DNA of 64,000 nucleotides from Cordia subcordata (lineage: Eukaryota; Streptophyta; Magnoliopsida; Boraginales; Cordiaceae): NCBI GenBank assembly GCA_028554755.1, contig JAPTOF010000002.1, positions 32,108,501 through 32,172,500 of the forward strand. The letters are read 5' to 3'. The translations under genes were made by a program, and so were the position numbers. The notes below the pieces were generated by a model. The model had not been told where the DNA came from and made no database searches. It worked only from the letters and a program-made list of their open reading frames with translations. Shown one piece after another: positions 25,323 to 37,647 of the stretch. The number at the start of each line of letters is the position of its first letter. Positions within the stretch are counted from its first letter, which is position 1.

Positions 25323-25865
25323 TTTATTATTTAGATAAGTTTGTAAACCCTGAGTGTTAATTTGAACGATTTAATTAACAATTTGCATAACTTATTAAGT
25401 TTTTACATTTTTCTCTCTTTCTGTTCTAAATGTGTACCTGGTTCAGGGCCGGACAATTGAAAAAAAGAATAGTGATGGCTAACAGGGCTTATAACTTTTT
25501 TGAGTTGATAAATTTGAGGAAAATGTGAATTTTCCACAGATTTATAATGGTTGATACGACAGTCGTGATTTAGCATTAAGCAAGGGGGAGGGGTCAGTTG
25601 TGAATGATTCTGTTTGGTGATCAACCATACTCCCTGCCTATATTGCCTATTGAGAGCCAAAGTGATTGACTTTTGAGACAAATGGGAGCTCATTTTTATG
25701 GCCTATAATAAAGTGGTAGATGATGCTTTTGTGTGGACATAAAATACAATTTCCCCCAAAGGTTATAGTTTTGCTAAGAGCAATATTCCTATTTCCTCAA
25801 CTAATTTTCCTATTTTAAAAAGGTGCTACTATTGCTCTTATTGTTTTGGAAATAATTTACTCAAA

Positions 25866-26303
25866 GGGTGTTTGGTAAATGCTTATAAGTTGGGCAAACT
25901 TGTTTACAAGTAAAAAAGATAAAATTTATGCGTTTGACTAATTTTGCTTACAAGTAAGTAAAGTTAGCCAATAAGCAACTAAAAAAATTAAAAAACAAAC
26001 ACACACAACCCCTCCAACTTTTATTTTTGTTGCTCATAAGTACTAAGAGTTGACTAAATATAAAGACACTTGTATCTCTTAAAAACTAATCTGTTTTCAC
26101 AATTTTATTAGTTAAAGGTATTTTTAGTCATTTTAATAAATATTACTATCTATAAACACATATTACCAAACATGTTAATAGCTTATAAGCACATTTAATC
26201 TAAATAATTTTTTTACTTATCCATCATTTGCTTATAAGAATAAAAAATTACTTATGAATATTGCTTATAAGCAACTTGAGAAAATGCAAAGCTAAAAGAG
26301 CTC
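25866..26303. mobile_element. Possible MITE with TTATAAGC repeats
   Basis: The left end is GGGTGTTTGGTAAATGCTTA, and the right end carries GCTTATAAGCAACTTGAGAA then GAGCTC followed by TTA. Subterminal GCTTATAAG/CTTATAAGC units recur in both orientations. The terminal repeats are imperfect, so the borders are tentative. Confidence 0.4.
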
Positions 26304-29136
26304 TTAATTTTTCTTATTTCATAAATGATTCACTTAGTCCTTAATATTTACATATCCCCATCTTCACATAACCTATTAATAGGTATGAAAATGCCGTAAT
26401 TTATAAATATTAAAAGACAGTGGGTCACTTTGAAATTAATAAGGACTAACCAATAATGTTTCAGCCTCACCCTAACCCAGAACATTCGGCCCAAACATTT
26501 GATGCCAGCATCCCAAAAATTATAAGGAGTAATATAAACCAAAAGATAAATTGAGCCTCAGCCTTACTCTTTAGGCCCTACAAGAAGATCAAGCCCAAAC
26601 TAACGTTGAAAGAAAAAAAAAAAAAAAAAAAAAAAAAACCGTAAGCTTAAATTTGCCTTCCAATATTTGGCAAGATCTCCTTGCAATATCACAATATCGT
26701 AATCCAAGGCGGTCATGGACTGTTAACCGTCTATATCATTGAAATAACGATATCAACAATTGACAATTTAAGTTATGGTCACAACATTATGACTTGATCC
26801 ATTCCCCAAAATCTTTAACCATGCGATGCAAGGATAATTAAGGGAACTAACTAATATCATAATCTTTAACCATGAAATGAGCAGGGTCATTGTCTTTGCT
26901 GGAATGCTTGATACCTGGTTCATTTCCGTACGTGTTGCAAGCTTGAAAAATGGCTTCCTATGTAATGTTATAGTGGCTTTGATTGCCTTATTTCGACTGT
27001 GAATTGGCGGGTTGATCTCCATTGAGGTCTGATACTATTGCCGTGTTTGGATTGAACTTATTATAAGATGCTTTTCTTATTGATATGAAATTGAATAATC
27101 TGATGAGCGAAGTGGCACGCAAAATGAAGAACTGGAGACTGCCAGCCTACCATCTATATATTTACCCGTGCCACAGGCCAGAAAACACCATAAAGAATAT
27201 GGAGAATGTTACCACTGCCAAAGAATTAACTTGTAGAAACTAGAGGTATAATTGTTTTCAAGTCGTAATTGAAGAGCACAATTTATTTGGTGTTAGCGGT
27301 TCAAACAAACATCTGTATGACTTCATTATGCGCACTTCTGTATAAACTTTTGCAGTAGAAACTTCATTTTGGGATGACATTAGAACTTTCTGCGAGGGGA
27401 AAGAGAAGAAATTTATCCAAACTCTTGACGACTTTTCAGGAATCTAGCCAAACACAAATTGAACGCTCACAAACTATGAATTTCATACTAGACTTGCATA
27501 TCATTTTTTCCTTCCTCTGGTTCAACCCCGGTAAAGGATCAACTTTGTAGTGACTGCAGCAAATTTGTTCATGAACTTGGATGGAGAATGTTGATGGACC
27601 TTCAAACTAAATGCAAAACACATAGATTTAAATGGGGATTTTTACATATGAAGCCATAATAATTGCAACGAATCCACGGACATGAGAAGCTTAAATGGGA
27701 TTTTGACCGACGTAAGATTGACTGTAGGAGTTATGTTTCCCCTGGGGCAGCTCTTTGTCAAATAAATATACTCACTGCAATATCATATTGGGCTTGAAAA
27801 GCCGCCCAAAACAGTTGGGCCACTAATTTTTCAATTTGGATTTGTTTATGTACTTAGTGGAAAACTATTTTTTTATTTTATTTTAATAACATTATTATCT
27901 ACCATTAAAAAATTAAAAGTTTTGGTTTGATATCCCCTCTGTATTTGTATTTCTTCTTTTTTAGTTATTAAGAAATTTCAGAGGAAGTAGCCTCCTATAA
28001 AAACTAAAAGAACTCTTGCTTTAGGTTTTTTTTTTTTCTTTTTTTTGTTTCCTTCCTCTCTAAAGTTAAAAAAAAAAAAAACTTCTCCGTGTAGTTGGTC
28101 TACCATTTATCACTAAATTGCTAGCCATGTTCGGTTTCTTGACTTATCACAAATAACCTAATCTGGAAAAAGAATAAACTACTATGTTTCTCGACTAATA
28201 CTTTCATCATACGTTAACCCCTCGAAAAAGAATAGAAACGTCACCCAAAAACAAAAAAAAAAAAAAAAAAAAGAAAGGGAAAAGTAACAGGATAGCTACT
28301 AGAAATGTCTACTTCGCAATCTATTAATTAATAGATTTAAAATTATGAATGAATGTGATAGTTTTGGGTGGTTAATTTAGTAATGCAAATGTTTAGACAC
28401 CCAAAAGTGGTAATTTGTTTAGCAAGGATAACCTTTTTAAATTTTTATAATCCAAAAACATATAATTATTGAAATCAAACACCATACACCAGGAAGCAAA
28501 AACCAAAAACCTTTCGGATTCAACATTCTGTTCATCAGAGAGAGAAGTGGAAGTGCATTAAACGCAACACACATGACACAACACATTACAATACATAAAC
28601 AAACAAATTTTTATTTTATTTTTTCCCCCCAGAGTGGCTCAGACGCTGTGATATTTTTCGTGTGTGTGCAGGGATCCAAACAAGACAAACTCCAAATTTC
28701 AGCCGCTTTTCTTATTTGTGTTTTGTTTCCCCTTCACGATAAAGCAAAACTGGGAGGCGCCCCCTTTTGTTTCCCTCTGTTTGGTCTCACTCTCCCATGG
28801 AATCTTCCCCATTTTTCTTCACATCCAAACACGGATTTCTAAAATAATAATGCAAAAGACAAACTTTTTTTGTTACCTTTCTTAATTAAAATTTCCATAT
28901 AATTTACGAGAATTAAAAAAAAAAAAAGATTTACTCATTACTAGTAGAAAATACTCGGATCTCAACTTCATAGCAAGCTTGAAACTTGAGCATTGGATAA
29001 TTAATAACAGATCAAATGATCTGATACAAATTACAAATTACAAATTACAATCTCACACACCTCAACGGAAACTAAATATCACAAATTGGAAATTAATATC
29101 TTAAAAATGATCTTACAATTATTACCCGAAATAAAT
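26304..29136. other. Intergenic region and SLY1/GID2 3' flank
   Basis: No gene is recognised. Uninterrupted A-tracts occur at about 26610-26638 and 28246-28272. A lone MITE-like end (GTGTTTGGATTGAACTTATT) lies at about 27043. A short triplicated ACAAATT unit near 29028-29050 lies in the presumed 3' flank of the minus-strand F-box gene. Confidence 0.45.
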
Positions 29137-29673
29137 TCATTTTCCTCTATGGTTAAATTTCATCTTCCCAAAATAGCTAATGGAAAGCAGCGAGAGCGAC
29201 AGATTAACTTCATCCCTCCCCCACCGCGTCTTCCCGGCGGCAGATCTCCCCGGAACTGCAGGAGCCGGAGGCGGTGGAAGACAAGGCCAGACGGAAGCCG
29301 GTGGAGGCGCGGACGATGAAGACGAAGGTTTGAGGAGCGGCCAGAGATGGAGCGAGAAGAGACTCCGGAAACCGCCGAGCTTGAGGACGACGGCGCGGAG
29401 CTGGAGCTGCTGATGGGGGCCGGCGGAGTGCTTGGTGCAGATCAGCTCCCAAAGCCTCTCGTCGTGGGCCGTACGCTTCCACTGCTTGCTAACGCACGCC
29501 GCCGACGCTAACGTGCGCGCGTCCACGTGCTTGAAGACCTCGTAGAGTAAGTTATCATCTGATAGTACAGCTTCCACTTGCTTTGACGCCAGCTCCTCGC
29601 CTTGCTTGATCTTCTTCGTCGTGGTTGTAGTTAGGGCGTCGGAGTCGTCGCCGGAGGTGATATGGCGTTTCAT
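29137..29673 (-). CDS. GID2: F-box protein SLEEPY1/GID2 (gibberellin signalling)
   Basis: An intronless minus-strand gene of 178 residues. It is the F-box subunit of the SCF ubiquitin ligase that recruits DELLA repressors for degradation once gibberellin is bound by GID1; it acts in the nucleus. The family order is intact: the F-box (about 38-80, LLYEVFKHVDARTLASAACV and DERLWELICTKH), the GGF region (92-115, VVLKLGGFRSL..LHLWPL), and the C-terminal LSL region (151-173, WGRDEVNLSLSLLSISYF) used for DELLA binding. Between GGF and LSL a Ser/Pro/Ala-rich linker (about 117-145) is longer than in Arabidopsis SLY1. The N-terminus has a poly-Thr run and a KKIK basic patch. The start was chosen because MKR plus an acidic, lysine-containing leader matches the family. 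The overlapping frame 29555-30043 is a shadow. Confidence 0.95.
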   Translation of the reverse strand: MKRHITSGDDSDALTTTTTKKIKQGEELASKQVEAVLSDDNLLYEVFKHVDARTLASAACVSKQWKRTAHDERLWELICTKHSAGPHQQLQLRAVVLKLGGFRSLFSLHLWPLLKPSSSSSAPPPASVWPCLPPPPAPAVPGRSAAGKTRWGRDEVNLSLSLLSISYFGKMKFNHRGK

Positions 29674-29771
29674 CGGAGTTAAGATCTAAATCTGAAAGCC
29701 TTTTTAGGTTTTTCAATAATAACTCTAGTGGTGAGGAGTGATGATAGATGGGAATCGATTTGGGCAAATTT

Positions 29772-29836
29772 GGGGGTGTGCGTCGGGGTGGGGGTGGGGG
29801 TGGGCGTGGGCTTTTTTCCCCGGGGGGGGGGGGGGT
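29772..29836 (+). other. G-quadruplex-prone tract upstream of SLY1/GID2
   Basis: Five or more runs of 3 to 5 G separated by one to four bases (29772-29810) are followed by CCCC and then a G14 run (29822-29835). It lies about 100-165 bp before the start codon, with the G-rich strand opposite to the gene's sense strand. It is G4-prone by the simple G3+N1-7 rule. The long homopolymer is also a likely sequencing-error site. Confidence 0.7.
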
Positions 29837-29840
29837 TTGG

Positions 29841-31284
29841 TTGTGTGTGTGGTTTGATTTCGCTGACGACAGAGATGAGAAATGAATGCTGCTTTTGATT
29901 CTAAAGTTTTGTTGAAATGACACTTCTGTCCAAAATGTTTCTGCATCCACGTGTCGTCTGTCTTCCTGTATTTCTAACTTGGATTTCTTCCGTTTTGTGA
30001 TGAGCTTTTTGGAGCCAAAAAAGAAAAAAAGGCATTTCCCCAAAATGATTTTCTCTCTTACAAATTGGGAAAATGCTTCATTTCTAAGGTATTGCCAGTA
30101 ATCTTAGGAGAGTAGTCAACTTCTAGTCTTAATTTGAATTATAGGAGAGTATTTGATCATTTAGGGTTTGTTTAAATTGATTTTTTTATATAATTTGTGA
30201 AAAAAGGTTTTTTCATGATCCAAAAAACTTTTTTTAGAATTTTAACTTTTTTGAAAGCTTAACAAATAATTATTGTAAAATGAATATATTTTTCTTAAGT
30301 AAAAATACTGAAAAAAGTCAATCGAAAGAGGCTTTTAATGAAGTTATCAAACGAAAACCTTATCAGAGAAATTTCTATAACTAATTCATCTCATTGATAT
30401 ATTCTTTTATTCAAAAAACATAAAGTTTGATCCACCCAAAGGTGACATTTCACAACACTAGGAATTTTCTCTGGATAACCACAACAAAAATAAATAAGTT
30501 TGTGGCCCAGCGGAAAAATATAAAACAAAAAGTTTGTTGTTGAATAATTTGGGCCTAAGTGTAGCAAAATTAACTGATCCCCACTCGTAATCATTGGGTC
30601 AGAGACCCTACGATAATGGGCTTAAACATAATTGCAAATGTTTGGACATTTTAACCCCCTCGACGAGTCCAGTAAGTTATGCGCAGAACCCACGAGGCAA
30701 ATGCATGGGCCGGCTTGCTCTCTTTTTAACACGTCGACTAATCGATTTGTCAGTTTGGACAAAGCTTAGGGAATTAAATGGTCATGTTGCTTCTTGCCGT
30801 TGTCATTCCAAAAGACAAAGTTTCCTTCGTAATTAGAATACTCTTTTCTTTCTTTTTTTAAACAAACTTTTCACTCTCGACCCAACTTCTGTTCCCGGCA
30901 ACTTCTGTTCCCGGCAGGATTTAAACCCGGCACCTCACTCCTAAAGAAAATAGTCTAACACTTAAGCTGATTGCACGTTGAAAATAGTTAAAATTTCACA
31001 AAATGGACATTAAACTTAAGATCTGAGAAATAGTACAAGTTTGCCAAGAACTATTAGAAAAGAATGAAAAGATTATCTCTCATCGTATCTTTACTATGAA
31101 ATCGACATTTAAGTTTTAATAACAAGAACAAAAAAGACGTACACATATGAAATATCAATATTGTATCTTTGAGAAAACCGAACAATGTCAAAAATCAAAA
31201 GAAACGAAAAGCAATTCTTAAGAAATTGATAGTGATCATAATAAATAAATATTGGCAAATCAAAGCAAATAATATGCTAGCTAG
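29841..31284. other. Intergenic region between SLY1/GID2 and a PIP-type gene
   Basis: This holds the promoter side of the F-box gene and one short MITE (30164-30332). At 30889-30920 a 16-bp unit, AACTTCTGTTCCCGGC, is repeated twice in tandem, followed by GGATTTAAACCCGG, a decayed repeat. No gene is recognised. Confidence 0.45.
30164..30332. mobile_element. Short TTA-type MITE
   Basis: It starts GGGTTTGTTTAAATTGA after a TTA, and its end reads GCCTCTTTCGATTGAC in reverse complement. The interior shares AACAAATAATTATTGTAAA-like sequence with related short elements in the window. The right-hand duplication is TTT and not TTA, so the border is approximate. Confidence 0.45.
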
Positions 31285-31542
31285 CTAGTGACCACCTCCT
31301 CTTCTGCTGGGGCCTGAGTATGCTTGAACATCTGTCATGCTATCATTGACGAAACTAGCTGCAGTGCTATTCGAATGGTTTGGTATTATGAAACTTTGAG
31401 TTGATGAGTCGAGCTGAGGCAAATGATGATGTTTAAGGTGGCGCGCACCTTCCACATCCACCGAGAATAGGAAGAGGATGAATATGATATAACTCGTGCA
31501 AATCCAAGTGTGCACGAGGCAGGATCGATGTGGGCTCTTCAT
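31285..31542 (-). CDS. PIP-like secreted peptide precursor (SGPSRRGGGH)
   Basis: A minus-strand single-exon gene of 85 residues. A hydrophobic segment (about 13-32, ending DVEGA) is the predicted signal peptide, a variable middle follows, and the protein ends exactly with AYSGPSRRGGGH. This matches the SGPSxxGxGH motif of PAMP-induced secreted peptides (PIP/PIPL), which are cut from the C-terminus, proline-hydroxylated and act as apoplastic signals; PIP1 is perceived by RLK7. The precursor size and the motif at the extreme C-terminus fit the family. A TATA box sits about 110 bp upstream. The second PIP-type gene of the window (37648-37923) points the other way. The exact subgroup (PIP or PIPL) is uncertain. 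Confidence 0.88.
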   Translation of the reverse strand: MKSPHRSCLVHTWICTSYIIFILFLFSVDVEGARHLKHHHLPQLDSSTQSFIIPNHSNSTAASFVNDSMTDVQAYSGPSRRGGGH

Positions 31543-31652
31543 TTTCTTTTTTCCTTTTTTTTTCCCTCTATTAATAACTCTTGGTGTTAAGTGCTGATTT
31601 AGCGAATGTTAATGAGGGTTATAGGTATGTAGGAAGTGCTTAGTGGAGGCTG

Positions 31653-31660
31653 ATTTATAT
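31653..31660 (-). promoter_or_regulatory. Candidate TATA box of the PIP-like gene
   Basis: ATATAAAT on the minus strand, about 110 bp upstream of the start codon at 31542, a normal distance for a short 5' leader. Confidence 0.5.
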
Positions 31661-31992
31661 CCTGCAAACAAGGTTAACGCATGTGACAATGCACGCTTTG
31701 ACAAGATGTAGATTTTGTCGGAATTTCGAATAGCAAAAATCCTGGATAGAATGAAGCGTAATTCCTCTCAAGCAATAAACAAATCGATGTGTGTTGTGTG
31801 TTTTGTCTATTTCTATGGATAAGTTGAGATGCAACTTGACAGACAAAACCCTAATAGTAGGCAAATTGATAATTCTATAGCAACTCGCCCGTGGGTAATA
31901 TTTATTGCGTTGATATTGATGTGTTCAGGCCAGAACGGATTGTGCACCGAGATCCCTTTTTGCCTTTTCCTTTTCTCTTGGGTATATATAGG

Positions 31993-32378
31993 TAGACTTG
32001 GTAAATGGGTACCTGTGAGTCGATCTAACCCGCTTAGCACGGACAGGTCGGGTGGGGTCGGGCCACCTCCCCGTTTATTCAGCAGGTCAGGGATATTAAA
32101 ACCCTAAACTGACTTCGATGAGTTGGTGGGTTAGGCGGGTTATTTTGACAGATTTGGTGGGTCGTTTTGGTGAATTTGGCGGGTTCACGAGTCATTTGCG
32201 CTGGCTGGCGGGTTAGATGGGTCATTTTGACGGATTCACGAGTCACTCGCGGGGTGACCTAACCCGACCCGCCAAATGATTTGTTTATCTGGCGGGCCAT
32301 TGAATCCTCAACCCTAACCCTTTGTTTTGGTGGGTTAGGTGGATAACCCACAGGTCTCAACCCGTTTTGCCACCTCTG
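31993..32378. mobile_element. Non-autonomous hAT-type element (386 bp)
   Basis: The left end is TAGACTTGGTAAATGGGT, and the right end in reverse complement is CAGAGGTGGCAAAACGGGT, a standard plant hAT terminus. The 8-bp flanks tatatagg (31985-31992) and catacagg (32379-32386) agree at 6 of 8 positions. The body is packed with GGCGGGTTA and TGACCTAACCC-like subterminal units (telomere-like AACCCTAACCC also occurs). There is no coding capacity. Confidence 0.75.
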
Positions 32379-32386
32379 CATACAGG

Positions 32387-35300
32387 ATTCTTCTCAATGG
32401 CCTCAAAATATAAAAGATGGGGCAAAAAAAAGTTGAGATTTATTTGCAATATTAGTTTAGTTCATTGACTTGATCATTCAGAGCGGATTAATGAGAAATA
32501 CTTGCTTATACCTAGCAAATAAAGAAAAAAAGAAAGGAAAAAAAAAAACTTCTTGAAACTAAAATGCTGTCATCTATTTATTTGTTATGCAAATCATATT
32601 GAATTATTGAATAGCTTATTTTTTTTGCTATATATATTTTGTCGTACATAACTTCAAAACGAATCATCGAACTAATCTTAGTCCGTGTAATTGGAGCTCG
32701 AGACCAATTGATTCTATCAATTTGCAATAACTAAATTCACATATATATGCTGGTTGGCTGCATAAATCTTCCCCCAGTTGTTTTCTATGATTAACAATTA
32801 TTAGTAGACGATATTACGTGCCATTCTCAATCTGTTAAAGTGGGCGCAGCCGGAAGTTGATTTTGTCGGGACGCGAGAGAGCCAACTAACTACCTAGAGA
32901 ACCCATTAATTAGAGTACATCAGCTATTAGCTATTAATTTTTCCTAAGTATCATGTACGTATAATCTGCCAGTATATATAATATGTAAGTATAATTCGCC
33001 AATATATATGGATTTGAATCATCTCCTAATCAACATTTTATTCTAATATTCTAATAATACATCTGAATCATTTATTTTACTCGAACAACGAAATGATTAA
33101 TTAACATTTATTGTTAGAATATTAGAACAAGTATAAGTTTGGAGAAGATCTTGATTCAGTATATATAATCTCAGTTTTTAAATATTAATTGGTAGCATGA
33201 TAATCTTATTCGTGAGAAAATCTGCTCTTGATCCAGATTAATAAGATTCAAGAAGTGTGGGGAGAAAATCGTAATTAGTAGCTCAACTAGTTTCCTATCC
33301 GTGACGATTGGAAACTAGAAGAATATTGGCAAGGCAGTATTATAACATGCTCATGATAAACGAAGAAGAATACTTGCATAATTACCAATAAAAGAATAAT
33401 CATTTTAAGGTCACAAGCATAGATCTATCGCAATGCTAATTAATCCATTTTCAGCTAGGGCATGGCATGTGATAGCGTTGAATAAATCTGCAAATTGGCT
33501 ACTGTCATTTCCTAGAAAATAGCCACAGAGGGTGGCATGAAGTTTCTATGTATGAAAAGGCTTGACAGCTAATCATCCCAATCTGAATAAATTATAAATA
33601 TACTAGTACGTTATCCATGCAATACACAGAGAACAATATATGTGATTAAATATATAAAATACTAAAAAAATTTACAGGACTCAATAGAAATTTACACGTG
33701 AAGTTAAAATAGTTTAGTGGTAGTATATATGTGATAACAGGTTTCACAAACGTATAATTGTTAAAACTGATGGGTTGAGGATGACGTGTTATCTTAATAG
33801 TGTCATTGTTTTCATAAAGTCCAAAATTAACAATAGCGAGACAATTTCCTTCACAAATATTGTTTTGAAATTTTGGAATCAGGGTCTTTCAGATTGAAGC
33901 TTGTGTATCACCTTATGACAACAAATAAAGAAAACAAAATTTCAACCACAGTTACAAACATAAACTAAGTCATCTATACATGAAATAGAAAAATAGATGT
34001 AAGAATATTACATACACATTCATCCGACAAAAGCAGATCTATGCCATTTATTTCAGTCCCTTTCGTAATAAACCAAGCATGAACAACACGTACTATGATA
34101 CGGTACATCTCTCTTGGTGGTCTAAGATCCACAGTGTAATTCATAGCCGGCGTCATCTAAATTTAAAAACAAAAGTCAAAAAATATAATGAAAAACTTAT
34201 TTATAAAACCCACATAAACTTATTTATTTATAATGAAAATATAATATATCCTAAAAGATTTTGTTTACGAGAACTTTTGGTACAAAAATTTGAACATGTA
34301 AAACAAATACTAAATGATGTATAATATACTAAATTACCAATTAACAAACCCAGAGAAATTGAGTCATAAATTAAAAATAGAGAAGTTTGAAATTAGATTC
34401 ATCATAGCATTATTATTAATTTTATTAAAGAATTAATGGCATATCTTGATACAGAGAAAAAGCAAATGGAGATCGATAAAATGAATCTCAAAACAAATGC
34501 AGAACAAAGAATCTCATACTCAAGTAACAAACCAAGAGAAAAATCGTAACACAAATAAATTAAATAATCAAAGGGGTGTACATAACATTCATAAAATCGA
34601 AAAAATGTGAAACAAATTATTTCAGATATGGGGATAGATTGATACCTGTGAAGCGAGACAGAGAACCTTAATGGAGAAAAATGGATCCAAATTCATGAAT
34701 AATAGCGAACTGGACAACCTTAATAAACAAACCGTAATTAAGAAAAAAGGAAACAAACCTTTGCCGTCGTTTGAGGCGCATATTATAGATTAAACAATAA
34801 AAAATCCAAAATTGCGATGGGCAAATCGGCATGTATAAGGAATGATTTATAATCTTTCTTTAAATAATTTCCATGAGGCAGTTGATTGCGATTAAGTAGT
34901 ATGCATGATTGATGAAAAATTAGAAAGGCAAGCGACGGGAGATAATATAGTAGAAGAGATAGAATTTCACCCTATTAAGGCGTGTACAAATATAAATGGG
35001 CAAATATGGACGATGATAGCAATATTAACGGCATGGAAGTCTTTAAATGCAGTTTGAAAACAGTTAATGGCTTTTTAATTAAGCTAAGCTTTTGACTTTT
35101 GACTCTAATTGCATTCCAATCACGCACCACTGACGAAACTGCTGGCGCTGGGAATGGATGAAAATTTTGTACAAAGTCAAAGCTAAGACTCAATTAACGT
35201 GTCATCTTATCACTTGAGTTTTTAGACATTACTATGAATTAGCCTTAATATTTGGAAAAAGGTAGGCATGAACCATGGACTTCAAAGCATGCCCACATTG

Positions 35301-36460
35301 ATTTTCGGACACATGGAAATATAAAAATAAATTTTAAAAATAATTACATCATATGCTGATTGTTTGTCCTAGTACCAATTGATTTTGAGATAAAATTTTA
35401 TGATTGTTAACAGTCTTGACATTTGTAAATGTGAACATAATTATTAATCAACAGCAACAATTACTATCTAAGGTTTGGTTGCAGTTGGAGTATATACGTA
35501 TGTGTAGCCAGTCAAGCTCATTTTCCAGTCCATTCTACTCTATAGAAATCCAGTTTGACCAATGGATGTTGCTTGGATGCTTCATTTGATGTGTCCATAA
35601 CTAATTCAAGCGATTTTTAGAAGCATTTTTCCAAACTTGTAGGCAAAAATAATACAACATACGCTTGCAACCAAGTCAGGCTTATAAAGAAAATATTTTC
35701 CAGTGATCGCGTTTGACCTTTTAGTTGAGCTGCTGTGATTTTTAAGTCAGTATATATAGTTGAATTTTAATTTATCATTTTAAAAAAAAAAAAATAGTTT
35801 GAGCAATAAAATAACTTGGAAAAACTCGATAGTCAAAAATCTTCAAGCAGGACTCAGCTCTTTGTTTCTATTTTAAACAGGAGTGACGATGCGTGGTTTG
35901 AGATTCTCCCGCCCGACTTTGTATACTTTAATTGAATTACTGGGGAGAGCAACTAGTCTAGTGTTGATCTTTTCTGTTTCAAAACTGGTCTATTTATCAT
36001 TTCCTCAAAGTAACGATAGCTTAACACGAGGTGGATAGCAAGTTTTTTTTTTTTTTTTTTCTAAGTCATTGTTCAAACTTGGATGCTGCATTAGCAACCT
36101 AACCACAATTCCATTACGTATATCGACTAACTAATTTAATTTCCACGTTATTTCTGGTATTTTTCATTACGTTTACTAAATCAAACAAGTATTTTCAATA
36201 TCTCAGTCAACTTTATTGCACGTCCCATTTTAATTACCTTACGTCAATCAATAAAATCATTAACTAGGATATCAGTCAAGTTTTTAGAACATCAAAAGCA
36301 TTATATGGCTAGGACAATTCTGAATTTTCCCAAAAAGGTTGTAATAACGTTATAAGGGGGAAAATGATAATAAAGTTATGGTAAACTCTTATAAAATAAT
36401 CTAAACAATTGAGTTTGGAGATTACATTAGGATTATATTATTAATATTAATTAGACCGCA

Positions 36461-36504
<44 letters not shown>

Positions 36505-37531
36505 TTATTATTTTGAGTTAGAGTATTCGGGCATCGGTGTTTTTAAAACCACCACCTATGTATAATTCCAAAAAAAAATTACATCATGTTTCATCCATGG
36601 TGCAAACCTTAAACCTTCCTTATTATAGTATTCAATAATCACATTATTCATCAATCAAGCTAATAATATATTTATTAATTATGTTGCATAATATATATAT
36701 ATATATATGCATTAATTAAATTGTCGCCTATATAAAAAAATCATTGTCTATTCCTGTTTTTTCATAGTAATATTCCTAAATCAAATTGGACTTGAGACTA
36801 ATCTCTAATGAGAGGAGCGATGAGGTAAAAACCCTCCTACACGCATTCAATTTTGTGTTCTCCTACCACTTCAATTAACAATTTATTGGTAGTAGATAAT
36901 ATTTCTTAAAGGTGATGATAATATCATAAAAGAATCTTAATAATCCTTGGGGTAATACTAATTGCCCTAGAGCTCAAGTAATATAGGCCTCGTTGGTTCT
37001 TTTGACTTTTGATACACCGGCTCCTGCAAAACAACATCTAGGACAGTTCAAAAGCGGATCCTTTGTGAGAAAAACTCGTCCGAACATGACACAGATTTGG
37101 GACTGGCTTGTTCAAAACAGCTATAGTTTTAGCTAGCCATGCAAAATATGACCAAAAAAATACAAGCAAAAAAAGCAAGAAAAGGGGTAGGCGTGCCATG
37201 TGCAAAAACTAGGCATTCAATCAAGAAAGAACGTGTGAATTGAATTCTTCAAAACGTTGTATGTTGAACATGCACGGTACTCTCATAAAGCAGACGTACC
37301 AAACTATACCAAAAGGAGTGCTGTTTCATATTACATGACACCTATGTCGATTTTTCCTAAGCCTAAAGTCAAATTCAAACCACAAATGAATTAAAACATT
37401 CTCATGGTAAACCATTGAACAATAACCTCATAAAATTCGTCATCTCCCTCCCTGTAGGGCCGCGTCAAATCAACAAAGGTTTTAATATTCCAAAGTGCTT
37501 CACCGTCCTCTCTAGCCTCTACCAACCTTAT
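32387..37531. other. Long intergenic region between the two PIP-type genes
   Basis: AT-rich, with an (AT)n microsatellite at 36465-36496 and another at about 36690-36708. No gene, tRNA or clear transposon is recognised. Open frames at 33974-34324 and 35404-35589 have no recognisable content. The final part is the promoter of the plus-strand PIP gene. Confidence 0.45.
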
Positions 37532-37542
37532 TATATATATAA
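37532..37542 (+). promoter_or_regulatory. Candidate TATA box of the PIP gene
   Basis: TATATATATAA, about 105 bp before the ATG at 37648. Confidence 0.5.
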
Positions 37543-37647
37543 CCCAGTAGCATAGCATAAGTTTGCACCACACTAACAACTTCATACATATTTTCCTCAG
37601 AGAGCATACAAAATTAAAGTAGAAGCATATCAGCATAAGCTCAAAAG

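Noticed and set aside
26608..26638. Long A-tract as the tail of a retrotransposed sequence
   Set aside because: No gene or LINE/SINE body was recognisable before it and no flanking duplication was found.
29555..30043. 162-codon minus-strand frame upstream of SLY1/GID2
   Set aside because: It overlaps the F-box gene in another frame and crosses the G/C homopolymers, giving a proline and histidine-rich translation that reflects repeat content.
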